Program-made: the position numbers and the translations under genes
Part shown: positions 42,150 to 48,887 of the stretch, piece after piece
Layout of the letters: each line of letters begins with the position of its first letter
Numbering within the stretch: position 1 is the stretch's first letter
The notes under the pieces: model-generated
Told to the model about the DNA's origin: nothing
The model's input: only the letters and a program-made list of their open reading frames with translations
The model's database searches: none
Assembly: GCA_947447985.1 (NCBI GenBank)
Contig: CANFLX010000017.1
Coordinates: forward strand, 1-48,887
Origin: Comamonadaceae bacterium
GTDB lineage: Bacteria; Pseudomonadota; Gammaproteobacteria; Burkholderiales; Burkholderiaceae_C
Direction of reading: 5' to 3'
Length of the DNA: 48,887 nt

Positions 42150-42457
42150 AACGATATTTTGAATCGCCCTTAACTTATCTAGCGGTTATATTGGTACTGA
42201 CGCTTTGTGGTTGTGCGTCAACAAATTGGAGTCACCCAACGCTGACCGAGGCTGATTTTAATATGGCTCGAGCACAGTGCGCCAATGAGGCAAATGCTGC
42301 TGTTCCAAGCACCGTAGTGCCGTTTGACCCAAAACTGACACCTATTCAGCAGTCCAATGCCGGTATGTATAATGCAGGCGCAAATATTGGCCGAGCATTT
42401 GGAGTAAAAAGTTATTTTGAAAATTGTATGTTTTCAAGAGGATTCACAAAGCATTAA
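42146..42457 (+). CDS. Small putative lipoprotein
   Basis: A 103-residue protein whose N-terminus has a signal peptide with lipobox LCGC (Cys23), so it is probably a lipoprotein. The rest contains TEADFNMARAQCANEANAA and a C-terminal ENCMFSRGF, a pattern seen in small proteobacterial lipoproteins of unknown role. It overlaps the previous gene by 4 nt and ends the cargo operon. Confidence 0.72.
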   Translation: MKRYFESPLTYLAVILVLTLCGCASTNWSHPTLTEADFNMARAQCANEANAAVPSTVVPFDPKLTPIQQSNAGMYNAGANIGRAFGVKSYFENCMFSRGFTKH

Positions 42458-42567
42458 GGGACTTGAAATATGGAATCGGGAATCCTCTCATTCAGGGGGT
42501 GTGCATAATCTGCTGTGACTAGTAATGCTATCCCCTTATCTCCTTCTCCTTCTTCTCTCCCTCTTCC

Positions 42568-43761
42568 TTACTTCTTCTCTATTCCTGTGCTAAAGCTAGT
42601 CATTACTTGTTCTTTCCATTGGATTATCATCTGTTGATGTAACCATTTTTCATTGGGGGCAGTAGTGATAAAGGAATCATGTACTGGTAATACAGGTATA
42701 TTATTCTTAGCTCCCTCGACCATGATATTTAATGCAATTTGACCTTCAAGGCTTTGAAGCATTACGCCTATATCGTTATAAAGTCTAACGCTGGTGAATG
42801 CTTCAAGGGTGGCGGATTCAAGGCGGTTAAATAGCTCTTTGTTTATCTTGTGCTTTTTGCACGCATTGAAAGCTTGTTGAGCATTGTTTGAGCCAAGGCA
42901 AACAGTGATAAATGCTTTCACTTTATCTCGGCTTTGATTAGCTACGCTTGCGATGGTGAGGTATGGATCAGCAGGAGGGGTCATTCCAGACATTGCTACC
43001 AACATCATTAGATGATTGGACTTAAAGTCCAGTTCAACGGTAGGTTCTCCGTTAATTTTCATTTCAGCACGAAGGGCCTTGGGCATATTCTGGAAGCGTG
43101 TGTAAACCCTGCCGCCTCGTACTGGGCCACCGGTGTAAATCAACCTGATTGGCCCTTTCTGTGTCCAGGCGTAGTCTTTCAAGAAGTCATTGATTACCCT
43201 GAGCCGCACCACATCAGGGTGATCCTGAGCTAGTGCAGATGCTTCGTACGGAAAGCCCTTCAATTCAAGAGTTTCAACTTCAACGTCTTGGAATTGAATG
43301 TGCTCCGCTATCTGGAGGGCATTTATCCTCAAAGACAGTTTTTCTTTTCCATAGATGCGAGTGAGTCTCCCAAATCCAGCGAAGGCGTTATAGAAGCCTG
43401 TGTGATGGTGGATGTAACCGTCGGTATGCAATCGGTCAAGGGCTGCCGTGGTGAGCCTGTAGGTGAATCCCAGCTTTTTCCAGTAGGTGCCTGGATCAAA
43501 TGAGGCTTTACCTCTTGGAATAGCCGTGTAAATCCGTCTAATGCTGTTGTATGCAACATTCAGGAGAATTTGTCTGTAGGCATCTCGTAGCCTATGCCGT
43601 TCGTCCGGCTTAAGCTTTGTAGCGTGGGAATCGACAAGCTCTGTCAAAAATTCTTTGAGCGCGGCTTGCTGCTCGCCAATGGATCCAAGCTTCATGGGCT
43701 CCATAGGTATCGAGCAATCAAGGTCTTCAGGCGGTGTGCCAAAGAGGTTCATATTTGTCAT
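42568..43761 (-). CDS. Family A polymerase-like protein of the mobile element
   Basis: A 397-residue protein. The C-terminal half carries a set of motifs in the order of the palm and fingers of family A DNA polymerases and T7-type RNA polymerases. GRVYTRFQNMPKALR (218-231) resembles the GR-S-PNLQNIP region; VELDFKSNHLMML (242-254) resembles motif A with Asp245; RDKVKAFITVCLGS (278-291) resembles the O-helix motif B; and VLPVHDSF (357-364) resembles motif C with Asp362. The N-terminal 200 residues look like a helical HTH-type region and lack exonuclease motifs. The annotation is from motif pattern only. It is encoded 141 nt downstream of the integrase. Confidence 0.6.
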   Translation of the reverse strand: MTNMNLFGTPPEDLDCSIPMEPMKLGSIGEQQAALKEFLTELVDSHATKLKPDERHRLRDAYRQILLNVAYNSIRRIYTAIPRGKASFDPGTYWKKLGFTYRLTTAALDRLHTDGYIHHHTGFYNAFAGFGRLTRIYGKEKLSLRINALQIAEHIQFQDVEVETLELKGFPYEASALAQDHPDVVRLRVINDFLKDYAWTQKGPIRLIYTGGPVRGGRVYTRFQNMPKALRAEMKINGEPTVELDFKSNHLMMLVAMSGMTPPADPYLTIASVANQSRDKVKAFITVCLGSNNAQQAFNACKKHKINKELFNRLESATLEAFTSVRLYNDIGVMLQSLEGQIALNIMVEGAKNNIPVLPVHDSFITTAPNEKWLHQQMIIQWKEQVMTSFSTGIEKK

Positions 43762-43840
43762 TGAAGGGTAGCCTCGGAAGGCACCATGGTACGCCCATCC
43801 TTCTGCAAATTGGCCAATTAATTGCCTAAATATTAAGCAT

Positions 43841-43861
43841 AATTGAATGATCGTTTGTCAA
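43841..43861 (-). promoter_or_regulatory. Candidate promoter for the polymerase-like gene
   Basis: A perfect TTGACA (43861-43856 on the minus strand) is followed by TATGCT at 15 bp (43840-43835) or GCTTAA at 17 bp in an A+T-rich stretch. It lies about 100 nt before the start of the polymerase-like gene and downstream of the integrase stop. Confidence 0.4.
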
Positions 43862-43902
43862 CCTCTGTCCCCTAGCTGGCATGGGTTTGCCGCAGCTTTT
43901 GC

Positions 43903-44943
43903 TCACCCAAGGCGGGCAATTAAATGTGCATTGCTGAGGTGGGTGTATCGCGACAGCATGGACAAAGTTTTATGGCCTGTAATGGCTGATACCTCCACGG
44001 CCGACAGCCCCTTTTCAAACAAACTGCTGGTGGCTTCATGCCGCATGTCGTGCAGGCGGTAGCCCTCTAGATAGCCCTGTAGAGGCGTTAGGCACGCTCT
44101 AAGGCAATCGGCCTCATAGGCCTCTCTAGCGGCCTCTACGGCCCGTTTAAAGGCCTTGGAGGGAGTGTCTATGTGTCTGATTGAAAAGACGCGCCCATGG
44201 TCTTGATTTGGGGAACGTAAAGCCTGTAATTCGGCTGCTGCTTTGCTACTTATTACGACTGTTCTGCTGGTGCCGTTCTTGGTGTCTTTCAACAAGACGA
44301 GCTGTTTCTCACAGTCCACCTGAGGCCACTCCAGGCCGAAAAGCTCACTTCGCCTCAGTGCAGTTTGAGCTGCGATGGTGACAAAGGCTCGAATTTCTGG
44401 GTTCGCGATTGCAGACAGGATCAGACTCAGTTCAGCAGGGCTTGGCCTGTTTGATCGAGCATTTGCCACCCTTGGCTTTCTGATCTTCTGCACTGGATTG
44501 GTGACCTCGTATCCCCATTCCTTTAGTGCGATGGTGAACAGATGACTCAGTACCGCCAGTTCGCGCACCACGGATGAAGGCGCCTTTCCGGCCCGTAGCC
44601 GTTCATCTCGATGATTTGCAAGGTCTTGAGCACTTATCTTGGTCAGAGGCTTGTGAGCGAGCTTGTGCGCTTTCCATTGCCTTGTGAACGACAGCTCCTT
44701 TGCTGCCGACTTTTTTTGAGGGACTATTTCTTGCTCGTACCGAGTCAGCGCATCCAAGAGGCTGGGAATGTTGGCTTGTCGTGTAGTCGCAAGTGAACTG
44801 GCGCCAGCGTCTAAGGTCGCTTCAACTTGTCTTGCGTAGGCTTTAGCCTCTGCATAACTTTTGAAGCATTTGCTGATGCTGCGGTTGTCTTTGCGTCTAA
44901 CCTGTACTTGATAGGACGCGCCGCGCTTTGTGATTGAGGCCAC
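43903..44943 (-). CDS. int: Tyrosine site-specific integrase
   Basis: A 346-residue phage-type integrase. The N-terminal arm-binding domain (Arm-DNA-binding type, about 1-55) is followed by the SAM-like core-binding domain (about 60-150) and catalytic domain. Catalytic residues can be placed at Arg197 (TALRRSE), Lys222, His298 and Arg301 (HDMRH), His324 (GHKT) and Tyr333 (SRYTH). The start is GTG at 44943, and two TGTGTA repeats lie at once upstream. It is adjacent to the right repeat, the standard place for the integrase of a tRNA-directed element. Confidence 0.95.
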   Translation of the reverse strand: MASITKRGASYQVQVRRKDNRSISKCFKSYAEAKAYARQVEATLDAGASSLATTRQANIPSLLDALTRYEQEIVPQKKSAAKELSFTRQWKAHKLAHKPLTKISAQDLANHRDERLRAGKAPSSVVRELAVLSHLFTIALKEWGYEVTNPVQKIRKPRVANARSNRPSPAELSLILSAIANPEIRAFVTIAAQTALRRSELFGLEWPQVDCEKQLVLLKDTKNGTSRTVVISSKAAAELQALRSPNQDHGRVFSIRHIDTPSKAFKRAVEAAREAYEADCLRACLTPLQGYLEGYRLHDMRHEATSSLFEKGLSAVEVSAITGHKTLSMLSRYTHLSNAHLIARLG

Positions 44944-44960
44944 TGTGTAATCTCTGTGTA
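44944..44960. repeat. Right-end pair of TGTGTA repeats
   Basis: TGTGTA occurs at 44944-44949 and 44955-44960, start to start 11 bp. The left end has the same hexamer twice at 40866-40871 and 40877-40882, also 11 bp apart and in the same orientation. They are good candidates for arm-type binding sites of the integrase. Confidence 0.5.
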
Positions 44961-45011
44961 GATCACACGCAAATTACGGTGTCTACAGAGGAGAAAAGTC
45001 CTTAGTGGCAA

Positions 45012-45058
45012 CTCATTACGAATGAGCTGCTCTACCGACTGAGCTACACCGGCGCACC
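45012..45058. repeat. Right attachment site and orphan 5' half of tRNA-Thr
   Basis: Second copy of the 47-bp repeat. It holds the original 5' half of tRNA-Thr (45053 back to 45012 on the minus strand), which no longer joins a 3' half. Just upstream on the minus strand is a consensus -10 box TATAAT (45070-45065), with GAAAGC 17 bp further as the weak -35, so a short nonfunctional transcript could still be made. Confidence 0.9.
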
Positions 45059-45064
45059 GCTGGA

Positions 45065-45093
45065 ATTATAGCCAGCGGGCACGCGCCGCTTTC
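45065..45093 (-). promoter_or_regulatory. Native promoter of tRNA-Thr, now cut off from its gene
   Basis: A consensus TATAAT (45070-45065) lies 17 bp from GAAAGC (45093-45088), and 12 nt before tRNA position 1. Element insertion placed 4.2 kb between this promoter and the tRNA 3' half. Confidence 0.6.
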
Positions 45094-46108
45094 AGGGCTG
45101 TGCTGCGTCTTCGGCGTAGTAGCGGGTCAGGCGCTCGACCTCGTTTTTTGAGCCCAGAACCACGCTCACACGCTGGTGCAATTGCGCGGGCGCAATGTCC
45201 ATGATGCGCTGGTGCCCGTTGGTGGATGCGCCACCGGCTTGCTCGATCAGCCACGACATGGGGTTGGCCTCGTACATCAGGCGCAGCTTGCCGGGTTTAT
45301 GGGGCTCACGCTTGTCCCAGGGGTACATAAACACGCCACCACGGGTCAGGATGCGGTGCACGTCGGCCACCATGCTGGCAATCCAGCGCATATTGAAGTT
45401 CTTGCCACGCACACCTTCGGCGCCCAGCAAGCATTCGTCAATGTAGCGGCGCGTGGGCGCGTCCCAGTGGCGCATATTGCTCATGTTGATGGCAAATTCC
45501 TGGGTGTCTTCAGGCACGGTCACGTGCTCCTGCGTCAGCACAAACGATCCTTGCTCGCGGTCCAGTGTGAACATGGCCACACCCCGACCCACGGTCAGCA
45601 CCAGCGTGGTCTGGGGTCCATAGACGCAGTAGCCTGCCGCCACTTGCTGGCTGCCGCTTTGCAGAAAGTCGGCTTCGCTCACGGCCGCGCCGTCAGGCTT
45701 GCGCAGCACGCTGAAAATCGTGCCGATGCTGACGTTGACGTCAATATTGCTGGAGCCGTCCAAAGGGTCAAACAGCAGCAAATATTCGCCTTGCGGGTAG
45801 CGGTTGGGCACGACATAAATGTCTTCCATCTCTTCGCTGGCCATGGCTGCCAGGTGGCCGCCCCATTCGTTGGCTTCAATCAGCACTTCGTTGGCAATGA
45901 TGTCGAGCTTCTTCTGAATCTCGCCCTGCACGTTTTCGGTTTGCGCCGCGCCCAGCACGCCACCGAGCGCGCCTTTGTTGACCGCGTGGCTGATGCTTTT
46001 GCAAGCGCGGGCCACCACTTCCAGCAGCAAACGCAGTTGCGACGGAATGCTGCCGTCCACGCGCTGTTGCTCTACCAGGTAGCGGGTGAGGGAAATGTTG
46101 TTTGCCAT
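45092..46108 (-). CDS. fbp: Fructose-1,6-bisphosphatase, class I, chromosomal copy
   Basis: A 338-residue class I FBPase. It has [12 protein letters not shown], the metal motif [17 protein letters not shown] and [20 protein letters not shown], as in the cbbF product, but the N-terminal region and length differ. It is outside the cbb operon and 19 nt after pepN, so its role is probably gluconeogenesis. The start at 46108 ([11 protein letters not shown]) is preferred; a longer frame upstream would run into pepN. Confidence 0.94.
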   Translation of the reverse strand: MANNISLTRYLVEQQRVDGSIPSQLRLLLEVVARACKSISHAVNKGALGGVLGAAQTENVQGEIQKKLDIIANEVLIEANEWGGHLAAMASEEMEDIYVVPNRYPQGEYLLLFDPLDGSSNIDVNVSIGTIFSVLRKPDGAAVSEADFLQSGSQQVAAGYCVYGPQTTLVLTVGRGVAMFTLDREQGSFVLTQEHVTVPEDTQEFAINMSNMRHWDAPTRRYIDECLLGAEGVRGKNFNMRWIASMVADVHRILTRGGVFMYPWDKREPHKPGKLRLMYEANPMSWLIEQAGGASTNGHQRIMDIAPAQLHQRVSVVLGSKNEVERLTRYYAEDAAQP

Positions 46109-46127
46109 GGCGTGCCTTGGGTGGGGG

Positions 46128-48848
46128 TTAGTCGGCCAGCGCGTGGTCAATGACCTCGCGCACATCGTTGCTCAAATCGCCTTTGGCCGCCACGCGTTGC
46201 AGCGCTTCGCGCGCGCCGCTGCGGTAGGGCTCCACCAAACGCTTCCAGCGGTCCAGCGCACGCGCCAGGCGGGCTGCGACTTGGGGGTTGATGGCGTCCA
46301 GCGCAATCACCTGCTGGCTCCAGAACACATAGCCCGCCGCATCGTTGCGGTGGAAGGCGCCTGGGTTGGCGCTGCAGTAGCTAAAGATCACGCTGCGGGC
46401 GCGGTTGGGGTTGCGCAGGGTGAAGTCGGGGTGCTCCATCAACTGGCGCACTTCGCGCAGCACCTGGCCACCGCGGTCGCAGGCGCTGGCTTGCATGGCA
46501 AACCATTTGTCGATCACCAGCGGCTCGTCTTTGAACTGCGCATGGAACAGCTCCAGCGCCCGTGCCGCCAACGGCTGGCCGCTGCCGATCAGGGCTTTCA
46601 GGGCGTTGGCGCGGTCGGTCATATTGCTGGCGTCTTTGAAGCGTTGCAGCGCTTTGCCCGGCCACACCACGTTGCCCGAGGCGTTGGCTGCGAGGCACAA
46701 ATAGGCCAATGCCTGGCCCGAGAGGGCACGGCGCCCAGCCGAGGTGGCGTCGGGCTGAAAGCCACCGCTGTCCTGGTGCGCAGCGTAGGCCCACTCCCAG
46801 TCGGCAAACAAGGCGGTCGCCAGCTGCTCGCGCATGGCTTCGCGCACCGCGTGGATGCGCTGCGGGTCGACCTGCGCCAGTTGCTCGGCGATATAGGTCT
46901 CAGACGGCAGGGTGAGCACCAACTCTTTGAATGCAGCATCCAATGCTGGGTGGCGCAGCACGGCGCGCAGGGCCTCAATGACTGTGGCGTCCAATAGGTG
47001 CTGCAGGGGCTTGTCTGTCTCAACGGCGCTGAGCGCGCAGCGCAGCATCAAGCGTTGACCGGCTTCCCAGCGGTTGAAGGCGTCGCTGTCGTGTGCCAGC
47101 AGGGCCAGCAGTTGCGCATCGGTGTATTCAAAGTCCAACACCACGGGCGCAGAGAAGCCGCGCAGGATGGACGGCACTGGCTCTTCGGCCACCTGGTAGA
47201 ACGTGATGGACTGGTTTTGCTCGCTCATCACCAGCAGGTGGTTGAGGCTGCCCTGTGCATCCGGTGCGGTTTGCAAGGGCAGGGCGGCGCCGCTGTGCAA
47301 GCCCACCAGACCCAGTTGCACCGGAATCACAAACGGGGCCTTGGGTGGCTGGCCCGCTGTAGGCGCGCAGTTTTGCATCAGCCTGAGGGTGTAGGTCTGC
47401 GCTGCGGCGTCGTAGTGGCCGCTGGCGGTCAGGTGCGGCGTGCCGGCCTGGCTGTACCAGCGTTTGAACTGGGGCAGGAGTGCTGCCAATTGCGAGTCAG
47501 GGTTGGCATCGGCGATGGACTGGGCAAAGTCGTCACAGGTCACGGCCTGGCCGTCAAAGCGTTCGAAATACAGCTTCATGCCGCGCGCAAAGCCTGCGCG
47601 GCCCGAGGTCTCAGCGCCTTGCGCTGCCAGCGTTTGCATCATGCGAACGACTTCAGCGCCTTTTTCGTAGATGGTGACGGTGTAGAAGTTGTTGATTTCC
47701 ACATAGCTGTCGGGGCGCACCGGGTGGGCCATGGGGCCTGCGTCTTCGGGGAACTGGGCGGTGCGCAGCACGCGCACGTCTTCAATGCGTTTCACCGCGC
47801 GGGCCGATGGGTCCGCACACAGGTCCTGGCTGAACTCCTGGTCGCGGAACACGGTCAGGCCCTCTTTCAGGCTGAGCTGGAACCAGTCGCGGCAGGTGAT
47901 GCGGTTGCCCGTCCAGTTGTGGAAGTACTCGTGGCCGACCACGCTCTCGATGTTGGCGTAGTCCACATCCGTCGCGGTGGCGGGGTTGGCCAGCACGTAC
48001 TTGGTGTTGAAAATGTTCAGGCCCTTGTTTTCCATGGCGCCCATGTTGAAGTCGCTGGTGGCCACCACCATAAAGCGCTCCAGGTCCAATGGCAGGCCAA
48101 AGCGGGTTTCGTCCCAGGCCACCGAGGCCATGAGCGAATTCATGGCGTGCTCGGTCTTGTCCAAATCGCCAGGGCGCACATAGACCTGCAGCAAATGGTC
48201 TTTGCCCGCCAGCGAGCGGATGCGCTGCTCGCGGCACACCAGCTGGCCTGCCACCAGGGCAAACAAGTAAGCGGGTTTTTTGTGCGGGTCCACCCACTGC
48301 GCAAAGTGCCGACCCTCGGGCAAGTCGCCCTGGCTGACCAGGTTGCCGTTGGACAGCAGCACCGGATACGCCGCCTTGTCGGCGCGCAGAGTCACGCAAA
48401 AACTAGCCATCACATCGGGGCGGTCCAGGTAATAGGTGATGCGGCGAAAGCCCTCGGCCTCGCATTGGGTAAAAAACGATTCGTTGCTCACGTACAAGCC
48501 CATCAGCTTGGTGTTTTTGACCGGGGCGCAGGTCGTAAAAATTTCCAGTGCAAAAGGGTCGTTGCCTTCGGGCAGGTTTTCAAGTACCAGCTTGTCGCCG
48601 TCCATCTTGAAGGAGGTGCCTTGGCCGTTGACCAGCACGCGGGCGAGGTTGAGCTCTTCGCCGTCCAGACGCAGTGCTTGCGCTGGCACGTCGGGGTTGC
48701 GGCGCAGCGTCATTTTGTTGAGCACCCGGGTTTTTGCCGGATCCAGATCAAAGGTCAAATCAACCGTGTCAATCCAGAACGCCGGGGGCGCATAGTCGCC
48801 CCGGTGCACCGTGGTGGCGGGGGCTTGTCCGTCGCGAAGGGAATACAT
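46128..48848 (-). CDS. pepN: Aminopeptidase N
   Basis: A 906-residue M1-family zinc aminopeptidase. The substrate-binding GAMEN motif is at 270-274 and the zinc motif HEYFH at 306-310, with the third ligand Glu329 (SLKEGLTVF). The remaining beta-sandwich and helical C-terminal domains are complete. It is the bacterial PepN type, located in the cytoplasm, where it clips N-terminal residues from peptides. The start [10 protein letters not shown] has CAGGAGAGTGAACC upstream. The gene is followed closely by fbp. Confidence 0.95.
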   Translation of the reverse strand: MYSLRDGQAPATTVHRGDYAPPAFWIDTVDLTFDLDPAKTRVLNKMTLRRNPDVPAQALRLDGEELNLARVLVNGQGTSFKMDGDKLVLENLPEGNDPFALEIFTTCAPVKNTKLMGLYVSNESFFTQCEAEGFRRITYYLDRPDVMASFCVTLRADKAAYPVLLSNGNLVSQGDLPEGRHFAQWVDPHKKPAYLFALVAGQLVCREQRIRSLAGKDHLLQVYVRPGDLDKTEHAMNSLMASVAWDETRFGLPLDLERFMVVATSDFNMGAMENKGLNIFNTKYVLANPATATDVDYANIESVVGHEYFHNWTGNRITCRDWFQLSLKEGLTVFRDQEFSQDLCADPSARAVKRIEDVRVLRTAQFPEDAGPMAHPVRPDSYVEINNFYTVTIYEKGAEVVRMMQTLAAQGAETSGRAGFARGMKLYFERFDGQAVTCDDFAQSIADANPDSQLAALLPQFKRWYSQAGTPHLTASGHYDAAAQTYTLRLMQNCAPTAGQPPKAPFVIPVQLGLVGLHSGAALPLQTAPDAQGSLNHLLVMSEQNQSITFYQVAEEPVPSILRGFSAPVVLDFEYTDAQLLALLAHDSDAFNRWEAGQRLMLRCALSAVETDKPLQHLLDATVIEALRAVLRHPALDAAFKELVLTLPSETYIAEQLAQVDPQRIHAVREAMREQLATALFADWEWAYAAHQDSGGFQPDATSAGRRALSGQALAYLCLAANASGNVVWPGKALQRFKDASNMTDRANALKALIGSGQPLAARALELFHAQFKDEPLVIDKWFAMQASACDRGGQVLREVRQLMEHPDFTLRNPNRARSVIFSYCSANPGAFHRNDAAGYVFWSQQVIALDAINPQVAARLARALDRWKRLVEPYRSGAREALQRVAAKGDLSNDVREVIDHALAD

Positions 48849-48887
48849 GGGTTCACTCTCCTGGGTCTTGGGGCCATTGTGGCCCTC

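Larger units (their letters stand above)
40766..45058. mobile_element. 4.25-kb integrative element in tRNA-Thr(CGT)
   Basis: A perfect 47-bp direct repeat (40766-40812 and 45012-45058) bounds the element; one repeat plus interior is 4246 bp. Inside are an XRE regulator, four small genes, a polymerase-like gene and a tyrosine integrase next to the right repeat. The interior is clearly richer in A+T than the flanks, with codon use to match. The element split tRNA-Thr: the 5' half with native promoter is at the right end, the restored whole gene is at the left end. No conjugation or capsid genes are present, so it must be mobilised by a helper or be integration-only. Confidence 0.9.

Overview
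The window is part of a photosynthesis gene cluster joined to a Calvin-cycle cluster, followed by a small tRNA-integrated mobile element and ordinary housekeeping genes. Gene content (puf and puh reaction-centre genes, spheroidene-type carotenoid genes, aerobic cyclase acsF, form IC RuBisCO with cbbX, class I FBPases) and high G+C coding sequence point to a purple non-sulfur or aerobic anoxygenic phototrophic betaproteobacterium. Burkholderiales, probably Comamonadaceae of the Rhodoferax or Rubrivivax kind, is the best guess; this is inferred from gene families, not from a search.

Left part (1-6765, + strand): the puf operon (pufB, an unrecognised 74-residue membrane protein gene, pufA, pufL, pufM, pufC) ends at a strong terminator, followed at once by crtA-crtD-crtC. 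The minus strand from 25168 down to 6772 is one nearly unbroken run of 17 genes: bchF-N-B-H-L-M, lhaA, puhA-B-C, acsF, puhE, crtI, crtB, a 57-residue small ORF, a DUF2269 gene and an SDR gene. Many genes overlap by 4-30 nt and no internal terminator is apparent. The two blocks converge at 6765/6772.

Regulatory centre (25169-27936): divergent from bchF lie ppaA/aerR and ppsR, then bchG, bchP and a small membrane protein gene. Near-consensus sigma70-like promoters for bchF, ppaA and bchG each overlap a PpsR/CrtJ-type motif (TGT-N12-ACA, perfect at bchG). In the bchF and bchG promoters the -10 box lies only 6-8 nt before the start codon, which suggests leaderless mRNAs.

CO2 fixation (30364-37774): divergent cbbR and cbbL-S-X-Y-F-P-Z, with inverted repeats suited to CbbR binding between them. 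Convergent to cbbZ are bciA (8-vinyl reductase) and tspO, so photosynthesis genes flank the cbb block on both sides. A DUF3422 gene and tRNA-Thr(CGT) follow.

Mobile element (40766-45058): a 4.25-kb element is integrated in tRNA-Thr(CGT), bounded by a perfect 47-bp direct repeat. It carries a tyrosine integrase, an XRE regulator, four small cargo genes (two or three exported) and a 397-residue protein whose motifs resemble family A polymerases (PolA or T7-RNAP-like palm). It also carries paired TGTGTA repeats 11 bp apart at both ends and its own promoter-like sequence for the tRNA it separated from the native promoter. This element is the most likely place for undescribed biology.

Right end (45092-48848): a second FBPase and aminopeptidase N.

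Not seen here, so presumably elsewhere: crtE, crtF, bchCXYZ, bchDI, any bchE, cbbT/cbbA/cbbG and LH2 (puc) genes.
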